From Cellulomonas sp. Y8 (GTDB lineage: Bacteria; Actinomycetota; Actinomycetes; Actinomycetales; Cellulomonadaceae): DNA of 64,000 nucleotides. The position numbers and the translations under genes were made by a program. Under the pieces are notes generated by a model, which saw nothing but the letters and a program-made list of their open reading frames with translations, searched no databases and was not told the origin of the DNA. The stretch covers positions 2,790,001 through 2,854,000 of the forward strand of contig NZ_CP041203.1 of assembly GCF_008033115.1 (NCBI RefSeq), written 5' to 3'. This document shows positions 52,175-60,638 of the stretch, piece after piece (positions within the stretch are counted from its first letter, which is position 1; the number at the start of each line of letters is the position of its first letter).

Positions 52175-52653
52175 CACTCGCCCGTGATCTCGAGGTCGAC
52201 GGTCGCCCCGGCCTTGAGCGTGTTGCCCACCGTGCAGTGCTGCTCGACGGCGCGGTGCACCACGCGCAGCAGCCGCTCCTTGGTGGCCTCGTCGAGCCCG
52301 GACAGGTCGACGACCATCCGCTCGTGCAGCTCGGGGTACCGGTCCTCGGGCTTGTAGTTGTCGCCGCTGACCTCGACGGTGACCTCGACGTCGTCGCCGA
52401 GCCGGTGGCTGAGCGCGGTGTCGGCGGACATGCCGGAGCAGCCGGCGAGCGCGACCTTCAGCAGCTCGCCCGGGGTGAAGACGGCGCCGGCCTCGGCCGG
52501 GCCCATCAGGACCTCGGCGCCGCGCTCGTTGCGCCCGGTGTAGGTGCGGGTGCCGGTGCGCTCGACCCAGAGCCGGGACGGCGGGGCGGCGGGGGAGGCG
52601 GGGGTGACGGGCACGTCGGTCTCCGGCGCGAGCCCGGTGTTCGGGGACTCCAT
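52174..52653 (-). CDS. OsmC family peroxiredoxin-like protein
   Basis: 159-residue OsmC/Ohr-type protein that may reduce organic hydroperoxides. It has FTPGELLKVALAGCSGMSAD with the first active Cys (about 72), and VVHRAVEQHCTVGNTLKAG with the second (about 139). The first 25 residues are Pro/Ala-rich and extra. Length and both Cys positions fit the family. A CAGGAT box 6 nt before the ATG suggests a leaderless mRNA. It is upstream partner of the uncharacterised gene and divergent from the EAL-domain gene. Confidence 0.88.
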   Translation of the reverse strand: MESPNTGLAPETDVPVTPASPAAPPSRLWVERTGTRTYTGRNERGAEVLMGPAEAGAVFTPGELLKVALAGCSGMSADTALSHRLGDDVEVTVEVSGDNYKPEDRYPELHERMVVDLSGLDEATKERLLRVVHRAVEQHCTVGNTLKAGATVDLEITGE

Positions 52654-52852
52654 GGGCCGATCCTGTCACGCGGCCCGCCGGTCGGCAGCGGGGATCAGCC
52701 GTGGGCGGACGGCGTGGCGCCCGCTCGCCCGGACGGGTGGTTCGGCGGGCGACGTCGCCCGTCCGGCGGGCGCACCGCGGGCGGCGCTCACTAGGCTGGC
52801 CGACGTCGTGCCGGGTCCAGCGGCGGGCCCGGCGGGGGCGAGCGGGGGCCGC

Positions 52853-54073
52853 ATGAGCGTGGACGAGGACCGGGACGTGGCGCCGACGACGGGCGCGCCC
52901 GGCGAGCCGGGGGTGCGGCAGATCCTCGACCGGGTGCGCGAGCACCTCGGCATGGACATCGCGTTCCTCTCCGGCCTGACGACGTCGGCCGAGGTCGTCC
53001 TCGCCACCAGCACCGAGACCGGACCGATGCAGATGGCGGTCGGCGACGAGCACGACCTGGACGACACCTACTGCGTGCGCGTGCTGTCCGGGCTGATCCC
53101 GCCGGTGCTGCCGGACGCGCGCCGGCACCCCGTCGCCCGCGAGCTCGCGGTGACCGCGGAGCTCGGCATCGGCGCGTACCTCGGCGCCCCGCTCCGCGGC
53201 CCGGACGGCGAGCCCGTCGGGATGCTCTGCTGCCTGGCCCGGGGCGTGAACCCGCTGCTCGACGAGGACGCGCTGCGGGTGCTCGGCCTGGCGGCGGCGC
53301 TCGTCGAGGACCGGATGGGCGCGTTCGGGCTGCCGCACCGGCCCGCGGTCTCCGACCGGGTGCGCTGGATCCGGTCCGTGCTCGCGGAGCGCGCCGTCCG
53401 GACCGTGTTCCAGCCGGTCGTGCACCTGGGCACCGGCGAGGTGGTCGCCGTCGAGGCGCTGTCCCGGTTCGACCCCGAGCGGTTCCCGACCCCGGTGCAC
53501 GCCTTCGCCGCCGCGGCGGCGGCCGGGAAGGCCGTCGAGCTGGAGCTGCTGGCCGCGGAGTGCGCGCTCGCCCGGCTCGGCGACCTGCCCCCGGGCGTGC
53601 GGATGTCGATCAACCTGTCGGCGGAGGCGCTCGCGGACCCGCGGACCACGGACCTGCTGCTCGCGCACGGCCCCGCGGTCGCGGTGGAGGTCACCGAGCA
53701 CACGCCGGTGCACGACTACGAGGCCCTGACCTCCGTGACCGACCGGCTGCGCGCCGCGGGCCACCAGGTCGCGGTCGACGATGCCGGCGCCGGGTTCGCC
53801 AGCCTGCGGCACGTGCTGCAGCTCCGGCCGACCGCCATCAAGCTCGACCTGGCGCTGGTGCGCGGCTGCGACCTCGACCCGGTGCGGCGCGCGCTCATCC
53901 GGGCCGTCGCGGAGTTCGCGCGCGGCATCGACTCCTGGCTGGTCGCGGAGGGCGTGGAGACCGAGCACGAGCGGACCGCGCTGCGCGAGCTCGGGGTCGA
54001 CTACGGGCAGGGGTACCTGCTGGGGCGGCCGGCGGCGCTGGCGGACGCGCTGCGCGGGGTCCCGCGCGGCTGA
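52853..54073 (+). CDS. GAF-EAL protein, probable c-di-GMP phosphodiesterase
   Basis: 406-residue cytoplasmic protein with a GAF sensor (about 20-155; GVRQILDRVREHLGMDIAFL, IGAYLGAPLRGPDGEPVGML) and an EAL domain (about 170-400). Catalytic strings are mostly kept: VEALSRF for the EAL signature, SINLSAEAL, VEVTEHT, DDAGAGFAS (usually DDFGTGYSS), IKLDLALV, AEGVETE, QGYLLGRP. It would lower c-di-GMP and so favour swimming. ATG after GCGGGGGCC; an in-frame GTG 45 nt upstream sits 10 nt after a TAGGCT box and is an alternative start. Confidence 0.85.
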   Translation: MSVDEDRDVAPTTGAPGEPGVRQILDRVREHLGMDIAFLSGLTTSAEVVLATSTETGPMQMAVGDEHDLDDTYCVRVLSGLIPPVLPDARRHPVARELAVTAELGIGAYLGAPLRGPDGEPVGMLCCLARGVNPLLDEDALRVLGLAAALVEDRMGAFGLPHRPAVSDRVRWIRSVLAERAVRTVFQPVVHLGTGEVVAVEALSRFDPERFPTPVHAFAAAAAAGKAVELELLAAECALARLGDLPPGVRMSINLSAEALADPRTTDLLLAHGPAVAVEVTEHTPVHDYEALTSVTDRLRAAGHQVAVDDAGAGFASLRHVLQLRPTAIKLDLALVRGCDLDPVRRALIRAVAEFARGIDSWLVAEGVETEHERTALRELGVDYGQGYLLGRPAALADALRGVPRG

Positions 54074-54187
54074 GGGCCGCGGCTCGGCGGTGCCCGGCGG
54101 ACACCTCGGGCCCGGGTGGGTGCGCCTCCGCCGTGGGGTGGAGGAGGTCCAGCCCGACGGCCGATCCGGCCGCCGCGACCGCGACCC

Positions 54188-54193
54188 TACGCT
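54188..54193 (+). promoter_or_regulatory. -10 box of the leaderless histidine kinase promoter
   Basis: TACGCT ends 7 nt before the ATG at 54201. Confidence 0.5.
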
Positions 54194-54200
54194 CGACGAC

Positions 54201-55451
54201 ATGCCCGTCGACCCCGCGCCCGACCCCGCCCTGGCGCCTCCCCGTCTCGGACCGTGGTCCCGGACCTGGCGCTACCTGGTCGCCGTGGGCGCCGGCCTCG
54301 TGATCTGGGTGTTCGTCGCCTCCGACGTCACCGGCTCCCCGGTCGCCGACGAGGGCGTCGTCGGCGCGATGGTGCTGCTCGACCTCCTGCTCGGGCTGGT
54401 GGCGGTCGGGCTGCTCCCGATGCGGCGCCGGCGCCCGTTGCTGACCGCGGTCCTGATCGCGGCGCTCACCTCGCTGTCGTCGTTCGCGGTCGGGCCCGGC
54501 ATGCTCGCGCTGGTCTCGCTCGCCACCCGCCGGCGGTGGCGCGAGGTCGCGGTCGCCGGTGCTGTCTGGGCGCTCGCCACCGTGGCGTACGAGCTCACCT
54601 ACCAGGGCACCTCGGCGTCCGAGGACCTGGGGGTGCCGCTGCTGCTCCTCGCGATCGGCCTGAGCCTGCTGTTCCTCGGCCTGCTCGTCGCCACCGGGTT
54701 CTACATCGGCGCCCGCCGGGAGCTGCTGCAGACGCTGCGGCTGCGCGCCGAGGCCGCCGAGCGGGCCCAGGAGTCGCGGGCCGCCGAGGCGCGCCAGGCC
54801 GAGCGCACCCGGATCGCCCGCGAGATGCACGACGTGCTCGCGCACCGCATCTCGCTGGTCGCGATGCAGGCCGGCGGCCTCGCGTACCGGGAGGACCTGA
54901 CCCGCGCGCAGATCACCGCCTCCGCCGAGACGATCCGCGACAGCGCGCACCGGGCGCTCGGCGAGCTCCGCGAGGTGCTCGGCGTGCTCCGCGCCGACGA
55001 CGAGACCGTGGTCCCGACCGAGCACGAGGCGCCGCAGCCGACGCTCGCCGAGCTGCCGGCCCTGCTCGCCGACGCCGACGAGGCCGGGACGCCCGCCCGC
55101 CTCGACGTGTCCGGCCTGCCCGGCGGCGACCGCTCGGCGCTGGCCGCCCTGCCCGAGACCGCGTCCCGCACGGCGTTCCGGGTGCTGCAGGAGGCGCTGA
55201 CGAACGCCCGCAAGCACGCACCGGGGCAGGAGGTCCGGGTGCGGCTGGCGGGGGCGCCGGGGGAGCGGCTGCTCGTCGAGGCGCGGAACGCCGTGCCCGT
55301 CGGTGTGGCGGCCGGGGTCACCGCCCCCGGGGCGGGGCTGGGGCTCATCGGCGCCGCCGAGCGCGCCGAGCTGCTCGGCGGGTCGCTGGAGCACGGGATC
55401 GAGCAGGACGGGCGGTTCGCCGTGAGAGTGTGGCTGCCGTGGCCGAGCTGA
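54201..55451 (+). CDS. Sensor histidine kinase, NarL/DesK type
   Basis: 416-residue membrane kinase. Five or six membrane segments (about 24-170), a coiled linker rich in RAEAAERAQESRAAEARQ, a HisKA_3 domain with His210 (ARQAERTRIAREMHDVLAHR) and an ATPase domain with N box QEALTNARKHAPG and glycine box GLGLIGAAERAELLGG. This is the DesK/LiaS-like class widespread in actinobacteria. It overlaps its response regulator gene by 13 nt. The signal is unknown, likely membrane-related given the lack of an extracytoplasmic domain. Confidence 0.92.
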   Translation: MPVDPAPDPALAPPRLGPWSRTWRYLVAVGAGLVIWVFVASDVTGSPVADEGVVGAMVLLDLLLGLVAVGLLPMRRRRPLLTAVLIAALTSLSSFAVGPGMLALVSLATRRRWREVAVAGAVWALATVAYELTYQGTSASEDLGVPLLLLAIGLSLLFLGLLVATGFYIGARRELLQTLRLRAEAAERAQESRAAEARQAERTRIAREMHDVLAHRISLVAMQAGGLAYREDLTRAQITASAETIRDSAHRALGELREVLGVLRADDETVVPTEHEAPQPTLAELPALLADADEAGTPARLDVSGLPGGDRSALAALPETASRTAFRVLQEALTNARKHAPGQEVRVRLAGAPGERLLVEARNAVPVGVAAGVTAPGAGLGLIGAAERAELLGGSLEHGIEQDGRFAVRVWLPWPS

Positions 55452-56119
55452 CCCCGACCCCCGCCGACGTCGTGCGCGTGGTGGTCGTCGACGACGACGC
55501 CCTGGTCCGGGCGAGCCTGCGGATGATCCTCGGCGGCGACCCGCGCCTCGAGGTGGTCGCCGAGTGCGGTGACGGCGCGGAGGCCGTCACGGTCGTGCAG
55601 CGGCTGCGCCCCGACGTCGTGCTGATGGACGTCCGGATGCCGCGGGTGGACGGGCTGACCGCCCTGCGCTCGCTGGCGGCGGCCGGGTCGACGGCCCGGG
55701 TCATCGTGCTGACGACCTTCGACGCGGACGAGCTCGTGCTGCGCGCCCTGCGCGAGGGCGCCGCCGGGTTCCTGCTGAAGGACACCCCGCCGGCGCAGCT
55801 CGTCGACGGGATCCACCGGGTCGCGGCGGGGGAGCCCATCCTGTCGCCGACCGTCACCGCCCAGCTCATCGCGTCGGTCGCGAAGCCCGAGGACGCCGAG
55901 CGGCGCGCGGACGCGCTGCGGGCGCTGGAGGTGCTGACCCCGCGCGAGCGGGACGTGGCGGTCGCGGTGGCCGAGGGGCTGTCGAACCAGGAGATCGCCG
56001 AGCGCCTGTTCCTCGGCCTGGCGACGGTCAAGACCCACGTGGCGCACCTGTTCGCCAAGCTCGGCGTGGCGAACCGGGTGCAGATCGCGCGCCTGGTGCA
56101 CGACGCGGGCCTGGGCTGA
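55439..56119 (+). CDS. LuxR/NarL-family response regulator
   Basis: 226-residue regulator: receiver (about 10-130, VVVVDDDALVRASLRMILGG, phospho-acceptor Asp64 in LMDVRMPRVDGL, FLLKDTPP) and a C-terminal LuxR helix-turn-helix (about 160-222; LTPRERDVAVAVAEGLSNQE, GLATVKTHVAHLFAKLGVAN). Two in-frame GTGs (55430, 55439) are possible starts; neither has a clear ribosome site, so translation is probably coupled to the kinase. Cognate to the upstream kinase. Confidence 0.9.
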   Translation: MAELTPTPADVVRVVVVDDDALVRASLRMILGGDPRLEVVAECGDGAEAVTVVQRLRPDVVLMDVRMPRVDGLTALRSLAAAGSTARVIVLTTFDADELVLRALREGAAGFLLKDTPPAQLVDGIHRVAAGEPILSPTVTAQLIASVAKPEDAERRADALRALEVLTPRERDVAVAVAEGLSNQEIAERLFLGLATVKTHVAHLFAKLGVANRVQIARLVHDAGLG

Positions 56120-56161
56120 CCGCGCGGGCGCGCGCCGCCGGCCAGCGAGGCGCGAGAGGGC

Positions 56162-56212
56162 AACCGACACGCCGACCGAGCAGTCGCGGACTACTCGCTC
56201 GGCGCGTCGGTT
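56162..56212. repeat. Long palindrome, family D copy 3
   Basis: 24-bp arms with three mismatches and a 3-nt spacer. The flank and arm GGCAACCGACACG-CGA-CGAGCAG match the reverse complement of copy 1, including bases outside the stem. It lies between convergent genes. Confidence 0.8.
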
Positions 56213-56259
56213 ACCCGCTCGCGGGCTGATCACCCGGCGAAGTCAGCGGGGCCGTTCGG

Positions 56260-56493
56260 CTAGACGCCGATGCCGGCGCGGAGGGCCAGCGCGCGGTCCA
56301 CCGCGGCCTCGCGGTCGGCGAGCGCGCGGGCCGTCGACCGGGCGCGGGCCGCGGCGTGCGGGTCGACCGCTGCCGGGACGGCCACCGCCCGGGCGACCGC
56401 GGCGGCGGCCCGGCGGCGGCGCACCGAGAGGTACGGGAGGCGGAGCGGCACCGCGCGGGTGCCGTAGCTGACGTCGAAGGTCACCGTGGTCAT
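56260..56493 (-). CDS. Small hypothetical protein downstream of the ArsR-like regulator
   Basis: 77-residue protein, no family recognised. It starts MTTVTFDVSYGTRAVPLRLP, then a basic RRRRAAAAV patch and an Ala/Arg helical C-terminal half (about 35-77). No signal peptide or membrane helix. It begins 3 nt after the regulator stop, so it is surely co-transcribed with it and under the same operator. Length and close spacing favour a real gene; it could be a cofactor or target of the regulator. Confidence 0.6.
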   Translation of the reverse strand: MTTVTFDVSYGTRAVPLRLPYLSVRRRRAAAAVARAVAVPAAVDPHAAARARSTARALADREAAVDRALALRAGIGV

Positions 56494-56496
56494 GGC

Positions 56497-57171
56497 TCAG
56501 TCCTCCTGCTGCGGTGCGGTCGGGGTGGCCTCGGCGTGGGGCTCGACGGCCATGTCGGGGTTGATCGCGGTGAACAGCCGCATCAGGCGGGCGCCACCGG
56601 GTCGGATCGCGGGGTCGACGGTCCGCCCGTCGAACCGCTTCATCAGCGCGTGCATGCCCTCGATCAGCTCCGCCGTCTCCTCCGGGGTGGCCCAGAACGC
56701 GGACGTGGTGAGCTGGGTCAGCGGGATGAGCCCGGGGTCGACGGCGCCGTCGTGGTCGACGTGCCGGAGGTGGTCGATGTAGCGCTCGGCCTCGCGGCGG
56801 ACCGAGATCTCGCCGAGCTCCAGCACCGCGCGCCGCGAGGCCGGGTCCAGCGGGTCGGGCGTGATGTTGCGCTCGCGGGCGACGACGCGCCAGGGGCGTT
56901 CGCGGCCGCGGGGCTCGGCGGGCTCGATGTACCCGGCCTTCGCGAGGGTCCGCAGGTGGAACGAGCAGTTGGCGACGGTCTGGCCGAGGTGCGCGGCGCA
57001 CTCCGTCGCGGTCGCCTCGCCGACGTCGTCGAGGAACGACAGCAGGTCCATCCGCACCGGGTGGGCGAGGGCCCGGACCCGCGTCGGGTCGGTGACCCGC
57101 AGGGTGGCGGGCCGGGTGGCCGGGTCCGGCGCAGTGCCGGCCTCGGAGGCGTCGTGCTCGGCGGTGCTCAT
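56497..57171 (-). CDS. ArsR-like winged-helix regulator
   Basis: 224-residue helix-turn-helix protein. The DNA-binding region is at about 25-100 (LRVTDPTRVRALAHPVRMDL, ATATECAAHLGQTVANCSFH, LRTLAKAGYIEPAE). The long C-terminal part (about 110-224) has helices (LELGEISVRREAERYIDHLR, ELIEGMHALMKRFDGR) and no Cys metal site, so it senses something other than thiophilic metals, or nothing. Its leaderless promoter is embedded in a nested palindrome, implying autoregulation. Confidence 0.85.
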   Translation of the reverse strand: MSTAEHDASEAGTAPDPATRPATLRVTDPTRVRALAHPVRMDLLSFLDDVGEATATECAAHLGQTVANCSFHLRTLAKAGYIEPAEPRGRERPWRVVARERNITPDPLDPASRRAVLELGEISVRREAERYIDHLRHVDHDGAVDPGLIPLTQLTTSAFWATPEETAELIEGMHALMKRFDGRTVDPAIRPGGARLMRLFTAINPDMAVEPHAEATPTAPQQED

Positions 57172-57178
57172 GGCAGCA

Positions 57179-57233
57179 ACCGTAGACGCACAACAGGTCT
57201 TGCGCAAGAGGTGTTGCGCAAGACCTGTTGTGC
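57179..57233 (-). promoter_or_regulatory. Promoter and nested palindromic operator of the ArsR-like gene
   Basis: Perfect 20-bp arms (57188-57207, 57214-57233) around 6 nt. Each arm contains the self-palindrome TTGCGCAA. On the minus strand TTGCGC (57202-57207) is 17 nt from TACGGT (57179-57184), which is 7 nt from the ATG, so repressor would cover the -35. Confidence 0.7.
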
Positions 57234-57330
57234 GTGAGTGGTCCACCCAGGCCCCGCCCTCGGTGGCATGAGTGCCCGCACTCACCGTGCACCGTGGAAC
57301 GACGCCGCGGCAGGCCGCACCAAGTCGCTC

Positions 57331-57376
57331 TTGACACCGATGGCGGCACAGTTCGATGCTACTAAAACGCTTTAGT
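57331..57376 (+). promoter_or_regulatory. Sigma-70-type promoter overlapped by a LacI-family operator
   Basis: Perfect -35 TTGACA (57331-57336), 18 nt, GATGCT (57355-57360). ACTAAAACGCTTTAGT (57361-57376) is a LacI-type operator with arms ACTAAA/TTTAGT around a CG centre, over the start site. The regulator gene is not in the window. Confidence 0.75.
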
Positions 57377-57419
57377 CCCCTGACCGTGATGCAACGACGC
57401 ACACCGAAAGAGGTTCCTG

Positions 57420-58688
57420 ATGAGGCGCACGATCGGCCTGGCCCTGGCGGCCGGGCTCCTGCTCTCCTCCTGCGCGCTGTCCGGCACGACGACCGAGACG
57501 CGCGATCCCGTCGACGCCGAGGGCGAGGTCACCGGCGAGGTCTCGCTGCAGACCTGGGCGCTCAAGCCCCGGTTCACCGAGTACGTCGAGGGGGTGATCG
57601 CCGCCTTCGAGGAGGAGTACCCCGGCACCTCGGTGACCTGGCTCGACCAGCCGGGCGAGGGCTACTCCGAGAAGGTGCTGTCGCAGGCGACGGCCGGCGA
57701 GCTCCCCGACGTCACCAACCTGCCCCCGGACATGGCGCTGCCGCTGGCGCGCGAGGGGGTGCTGCTCGACCTCGGCCAGGTCGAGGACGACCTGGCGGCG
57801 ACGTACGTCGAGGGCGGTCTCGGCGCGTACGCGTTCGCGGGGCTCGACGGCACGTACGGCTACCCCTGGTACCTGACGACCGACCTGAACTACTGGAACG
57901 CGGACATGATGGCGGCCGGCGGGCTCGACGCGGCCGACCCGCCGACGAGCTTCGACGAGCTGGTCGAGCAGGCCCGGACGCTCAAGGACGCCACGGGCGC
58001 GTACCTCATGAGCCGCAAGCCCGGCATGAACGACCTGGTGTCGAACGGCATCCCGGTGCTGTCCGACGACGGCGAGGAGTTCGTGTTCAACAGCCCCGAG
58101 GCGGTCGCCCTGGTGGAGCGGTACGCCGAGGCCTACGCCGACGGGCTCATGCCCCAGGACGTGCTGACCGACGCCTACCTCGGCAACAGCGAGCTGTTCA
58201 CCAAGGGCGAGGCCGCGTGGTCGACGGGCGGCGGGAACTTCATCGCCGGCGTCCTCGAGAACAACCCGTCGCTGGAGGGGACGATCGTGCCGTCGCCGTA
58301 CATGGGGATCACCCCGATGTACGTCCAGGGCGTCTCGGTGCCCGCCGCGTCGAAGAACCTGCCCGCGGCGCTGGCGCTCGCGCGCTTCCTCACGAACGCC
58401 GAGAACCAGGAGGCGTTCGCCGAGCTGGTGCCCGGCATCTTCCCGTCCACGGTCGCGTCGCAGGACAACCCGTCGTTCTCCGAGAGCGACGGCACGGCCG
58501 AGGGCGACGCCAAGGTGATCGCGTTCACCGGCCTGCCGGACGCGGAGGTGCTCCAGCCGGTCGAGGTCACCGAGGCCATGTCCACGTACTTCGACCAGCA
58601 GGTCGCGGCGGCGATCGCGGGGCAGATCACGGCCCAGCAGGCCCTCGACGCCGCGGTCGCCAAGTGCAACCAGCTGCTGGCCGACTGA
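57420..58688 (+). CDS. Sugar ABC transporter substrate-binding lipoprotein
   Basis: 422-residue family 1 extracellular solute-binding protein. Lipoprotein signal TIGLALAAGLLLSSC with the lipid Cys at about 18. Body strings include VSLQTWALKPRFTEYVEGVI, LPDVTNLPPDMALPLAREGV, GTYGYPWYLTTDLNYWNADM, KGEAAWSTGGGNFIAGVLEN and MYVQGVSVPAASKNLPAALA. ATG after GAAAGAGG. It is first in an operon under a LacI operator. With GH38 downstream, the ligand is probably a mannose-containing oligosaccharide. Confidence 0.93.
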   Translation: MRRTIGLALAAGLLLSSCALSGTTTETRDPVDAEGEVTGEVSLQTWALKPRFTEYVEGVIAAFEEEYPGTSVTWLDQPGEGYSEKVLSQATAGELPDVTNLPPDMALPLAREGVLLDLGQVEDDLAATYVEGGLGAYAFAGLDGTYGYPWYLTTDLNYWNADMMAAGGLDAADPPTSFDELVEQARTLKDATGAYLMSRKPGMNDLVSNGIPVLSDDGEEFVFNSPEAVALVERYAEAYADGLMPQDVLTDAYLGNSELFTKGEAAWSTGGGNFIAGVLENNPSLEGTIVPSPYMGITPMYVQGVSVPAASKNLPAALALARFLTNAENQEAFAELVPGIFPSTVASQDNPSFSESDGTAEGDAKVIAFTGLPDAEVLQPVEVTEAMSTYFDQQVAAAIAGQITAQQALDAAVAKCNQLLAD

Positions 58689-58698
58689 CCGGTCCGCC

Positions 58699-59655
58699 AT
58701 GACCACCGCACCCGAGGCGACCGCCGCCTCGGTCCCCGCGCCCGCCGGCCCTCGCGGCCGGCGGGTCCGGGCGACCGGGGCGACCCGCACCCACGCGTGG
58801 TTCGCGCCGTGGCTGCTCTGCCTGCCCGCCGTCGTGTTCCTGCTGGCGTTCAACCTCTGGCCGTCGATCAACGGCGTCATGCTCGCGTTCACCAACGTGA
58901 AGCCGCTCAGCGGCGGCGAGTTCGTCGGGTTCGCCAACTTCAGCCGGATGATCGGCGACGACCAGCTGACCACGGCGCTGCTCAACTCGATCGTCTACAT
59001 GCTCGTCTGCGTGCCGTTCCTGCTGCTGGTGCCGCTGGCGCTGGCGCTGCTGGTCGAGAAGAAGATCCCCGGCATCTCGTTCTTCCGGACCGCCTTCTAC
59101 ACCCCGGTGGTGGCCTCGGCGGTCGTCGTCGCCCTCATGTGGGGCTGGATGCTCGACGACCGCGGCGTGATCAACGGGATGGCCAAGCAGCTCGGGATCA
59201 TCACCGAGTCGATCCCGTTCCTCACGGACCGCTGGCTGATCCTGTTCAGCGCCATCAGCCTCACCATCTGGAAGGGGCTGGGCTACTACATGATCATCTA
59301 CCTGTCCGCCCTGGGCGGGGTCGGCCGCGAGCTGCACGAGGCCGCCGCGGTGGACGGCGCGTCCGCCTGGCGCCGGTTCTGGAGCGTGACGGTCCCGGGC
59401 GTCCGGAACACCATGCTGCTGGTCTCCGTGCTCATCACGGTCTCGGCCCTGCGGGTGTTCTCCGAGCTGTTCATCCTCACCAACGGGACCGGCGGCATCG
59501 GCGGGGCGAACGTCTCCGTCGTGATGCTCATCCAGATGTACGCCCGCGGGTTCAACGGGAACCTCGGCTACGCCTCGGCGCTGTCGATCCTGCTGTTCCT
59601 CATCACCCTCGGGCCGCTGCTGCTCATCGCCCGCATCAACCGGAAGGCCGGGTGA
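58699..59655 (+). CDS. Sugar ABC transporter permease 1 (MalF-like)
   Basis: 318-residue inner-membrane permease with six or seven segments. AWFAPWLLCLPAVVFLLAFN is the first (about 33-52), and the EAA loop that docks the ATPase reads ELHEAAAVDGASAWRRFWSV (about 212-231). It begins 10 nt after the binding protein and overlaps permease 2. No ATPase gene is visible; as in many actinobacteria a shared MsiK-type ATPase elsewhere probably energises it. Confidence 0.94.
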   Translation: MTTAPEATAASVPAPAGPRGRRVRATGATRTHAWFAPWLLCLPAVVFLLAFNLWPSINGVMLAFTNVKPLSGGEFVGFANFSRMIGDDQLTTALLNSIVYMLVCVPFLLLVPLALALLVEKKIPGISFFRTAFYTPVVASAVVVALMWGWMLDDRGVINGMAKQLGIITESIPFLTDRWLILFSAISLTIWKGLGYYMIIYLSALGGVGRELHEAAAVDGASAWRRFWSVTVPGVRNTMLLVSVLITVSALRVFSELFILTNGTGGIGGANVSVVMLIQMYARGFNGNLGYASALSILLFLITLGPLLLIARINRKAG

Positions 59656-60572
59656 GGGCGATGGCCGCACCGACCGTCAGCGCGCCCGCGCCGCGGGTCG
59701 CCACGCGCACGCCCGCGCCCCGCCGGCGCCGCGGCCGCGGGTTCTCCAGCATCGGCCGGCGCGAGCTGGTCGTCCGCTACCTGCTGCTCCTGCTCGTCCT
59801 CGTCATCACGGTGGGGCCGTTCCTCTGGCAGCTCTCGACGTCGCTCAAGGGCCCGGGCGAGGACATCTACACCGCCACCCCGGTCCTGATCCCGGCCGAG
59901 CCGACGCTCGGCAACTACGTCAAGGCGGCGCAGACCGTCCCGATCCTCGGCTTCATGCGGAACTCGCTGGTGGTCGCCGGGATCGTCGTGCTGGGCAACG
60001 CGATCGGCACCACGATGGCCGGCTACGCCCTGGCCCGGCTGCAGTTCCGCGGCCGCAAGCTGCTGCTCGGCGCGATGCTCGCGACGATGCTGCTGCCCGG
60101 CGAGGCGACGATCGTGGCGCAGTACCTGACGATCCGGCAGATCGGCCTGGCCGACTCCCTGCTGGGGGTGGCCCTGCCGGGCGCCGTCGGGATGCTCAAC
60201 GTGCTGCTGATGCGGACCGCGTTCCTCGCGATCCCGAAGGAGCTCGACGAGGCCGCCATCGTCGACGGCGCGAACGTCTGGCAGCGGTTCTGGCGGATCG
60301 GCCTGCCGAACGCCAAGGGCATGCTCGCCGTCGTCACGATCTTCGCGTTCATCGGCGCCTGGGACGACTTCCTCTGGCCGCTGATCGTCCTCACCACGCC
60401 GGACAAGTTCACGCTCACCGTGGGCCTGCAGTACCTGTCCGGCACGTTCTCCGCCAACCCCCGCGTGATCGCCGCCGGGACCATGATCGCGTTCATCCCG
60501 ATCGTGATCTTCTTCGCGGTCCTGCAGCGGTACTTCTTCCGCGGGGTCGACCAGGGCGCCATCAAGGGCTGA
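59652..60572 (+). CDS. Sugar ABC transporter permease 2 (MalG-like)
   Basis: 306-residue permease. The first segment is at about 38-60 (YLLLLLVLVITVGPFLWQLS), followed by NSLVVAGIVVLGNAIGTTMA, the EAA loop ELDEAAIVDGANVWQRFWRI (about 197-216) and the C-terminal AVLQRYFFRGVDQGAIKG typical of MalG-type proteins. The GTG at 59652 overlaps the permease 1 stop (GTGA) and follows GGAAGG; the ATG three codons later is the alternative. Confidence 0.93.
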   Translation: MRAMAAPTVSAPAPRVATRTPAPRRRRGRGFSSIGRRELVVRYLLLLLVLVITVGPFLWQLSTSLKGPGEDIYTATPVLIPAEPTLGNYVKAAQTVPILGFMRNSLVVAGIVVLGNAIGTTMAGYALARLQFRGRKLLLGAMLATMLLPGEATIVAQYLTIRQIGLADSLLGVALPGAVGMLNVLLMRTAFLAIPKELDEAAIVDGANVWQRFWRIGLPNAKGMLAVVTIFAFIGAWDDFLWPLIVLTTPDKFTLTVGLQYLSGTFSANPRVIAAGTMIAFIPIVIFFAVLQRYFFRGVDQGAIKG

Positions 60573-60638
60573 CGCGCGCCGCCCCTCGCCCACCTCCACG
60601 ATCCCGCACGCCCGCTCCACCCCGGAAGGACCACCCCA

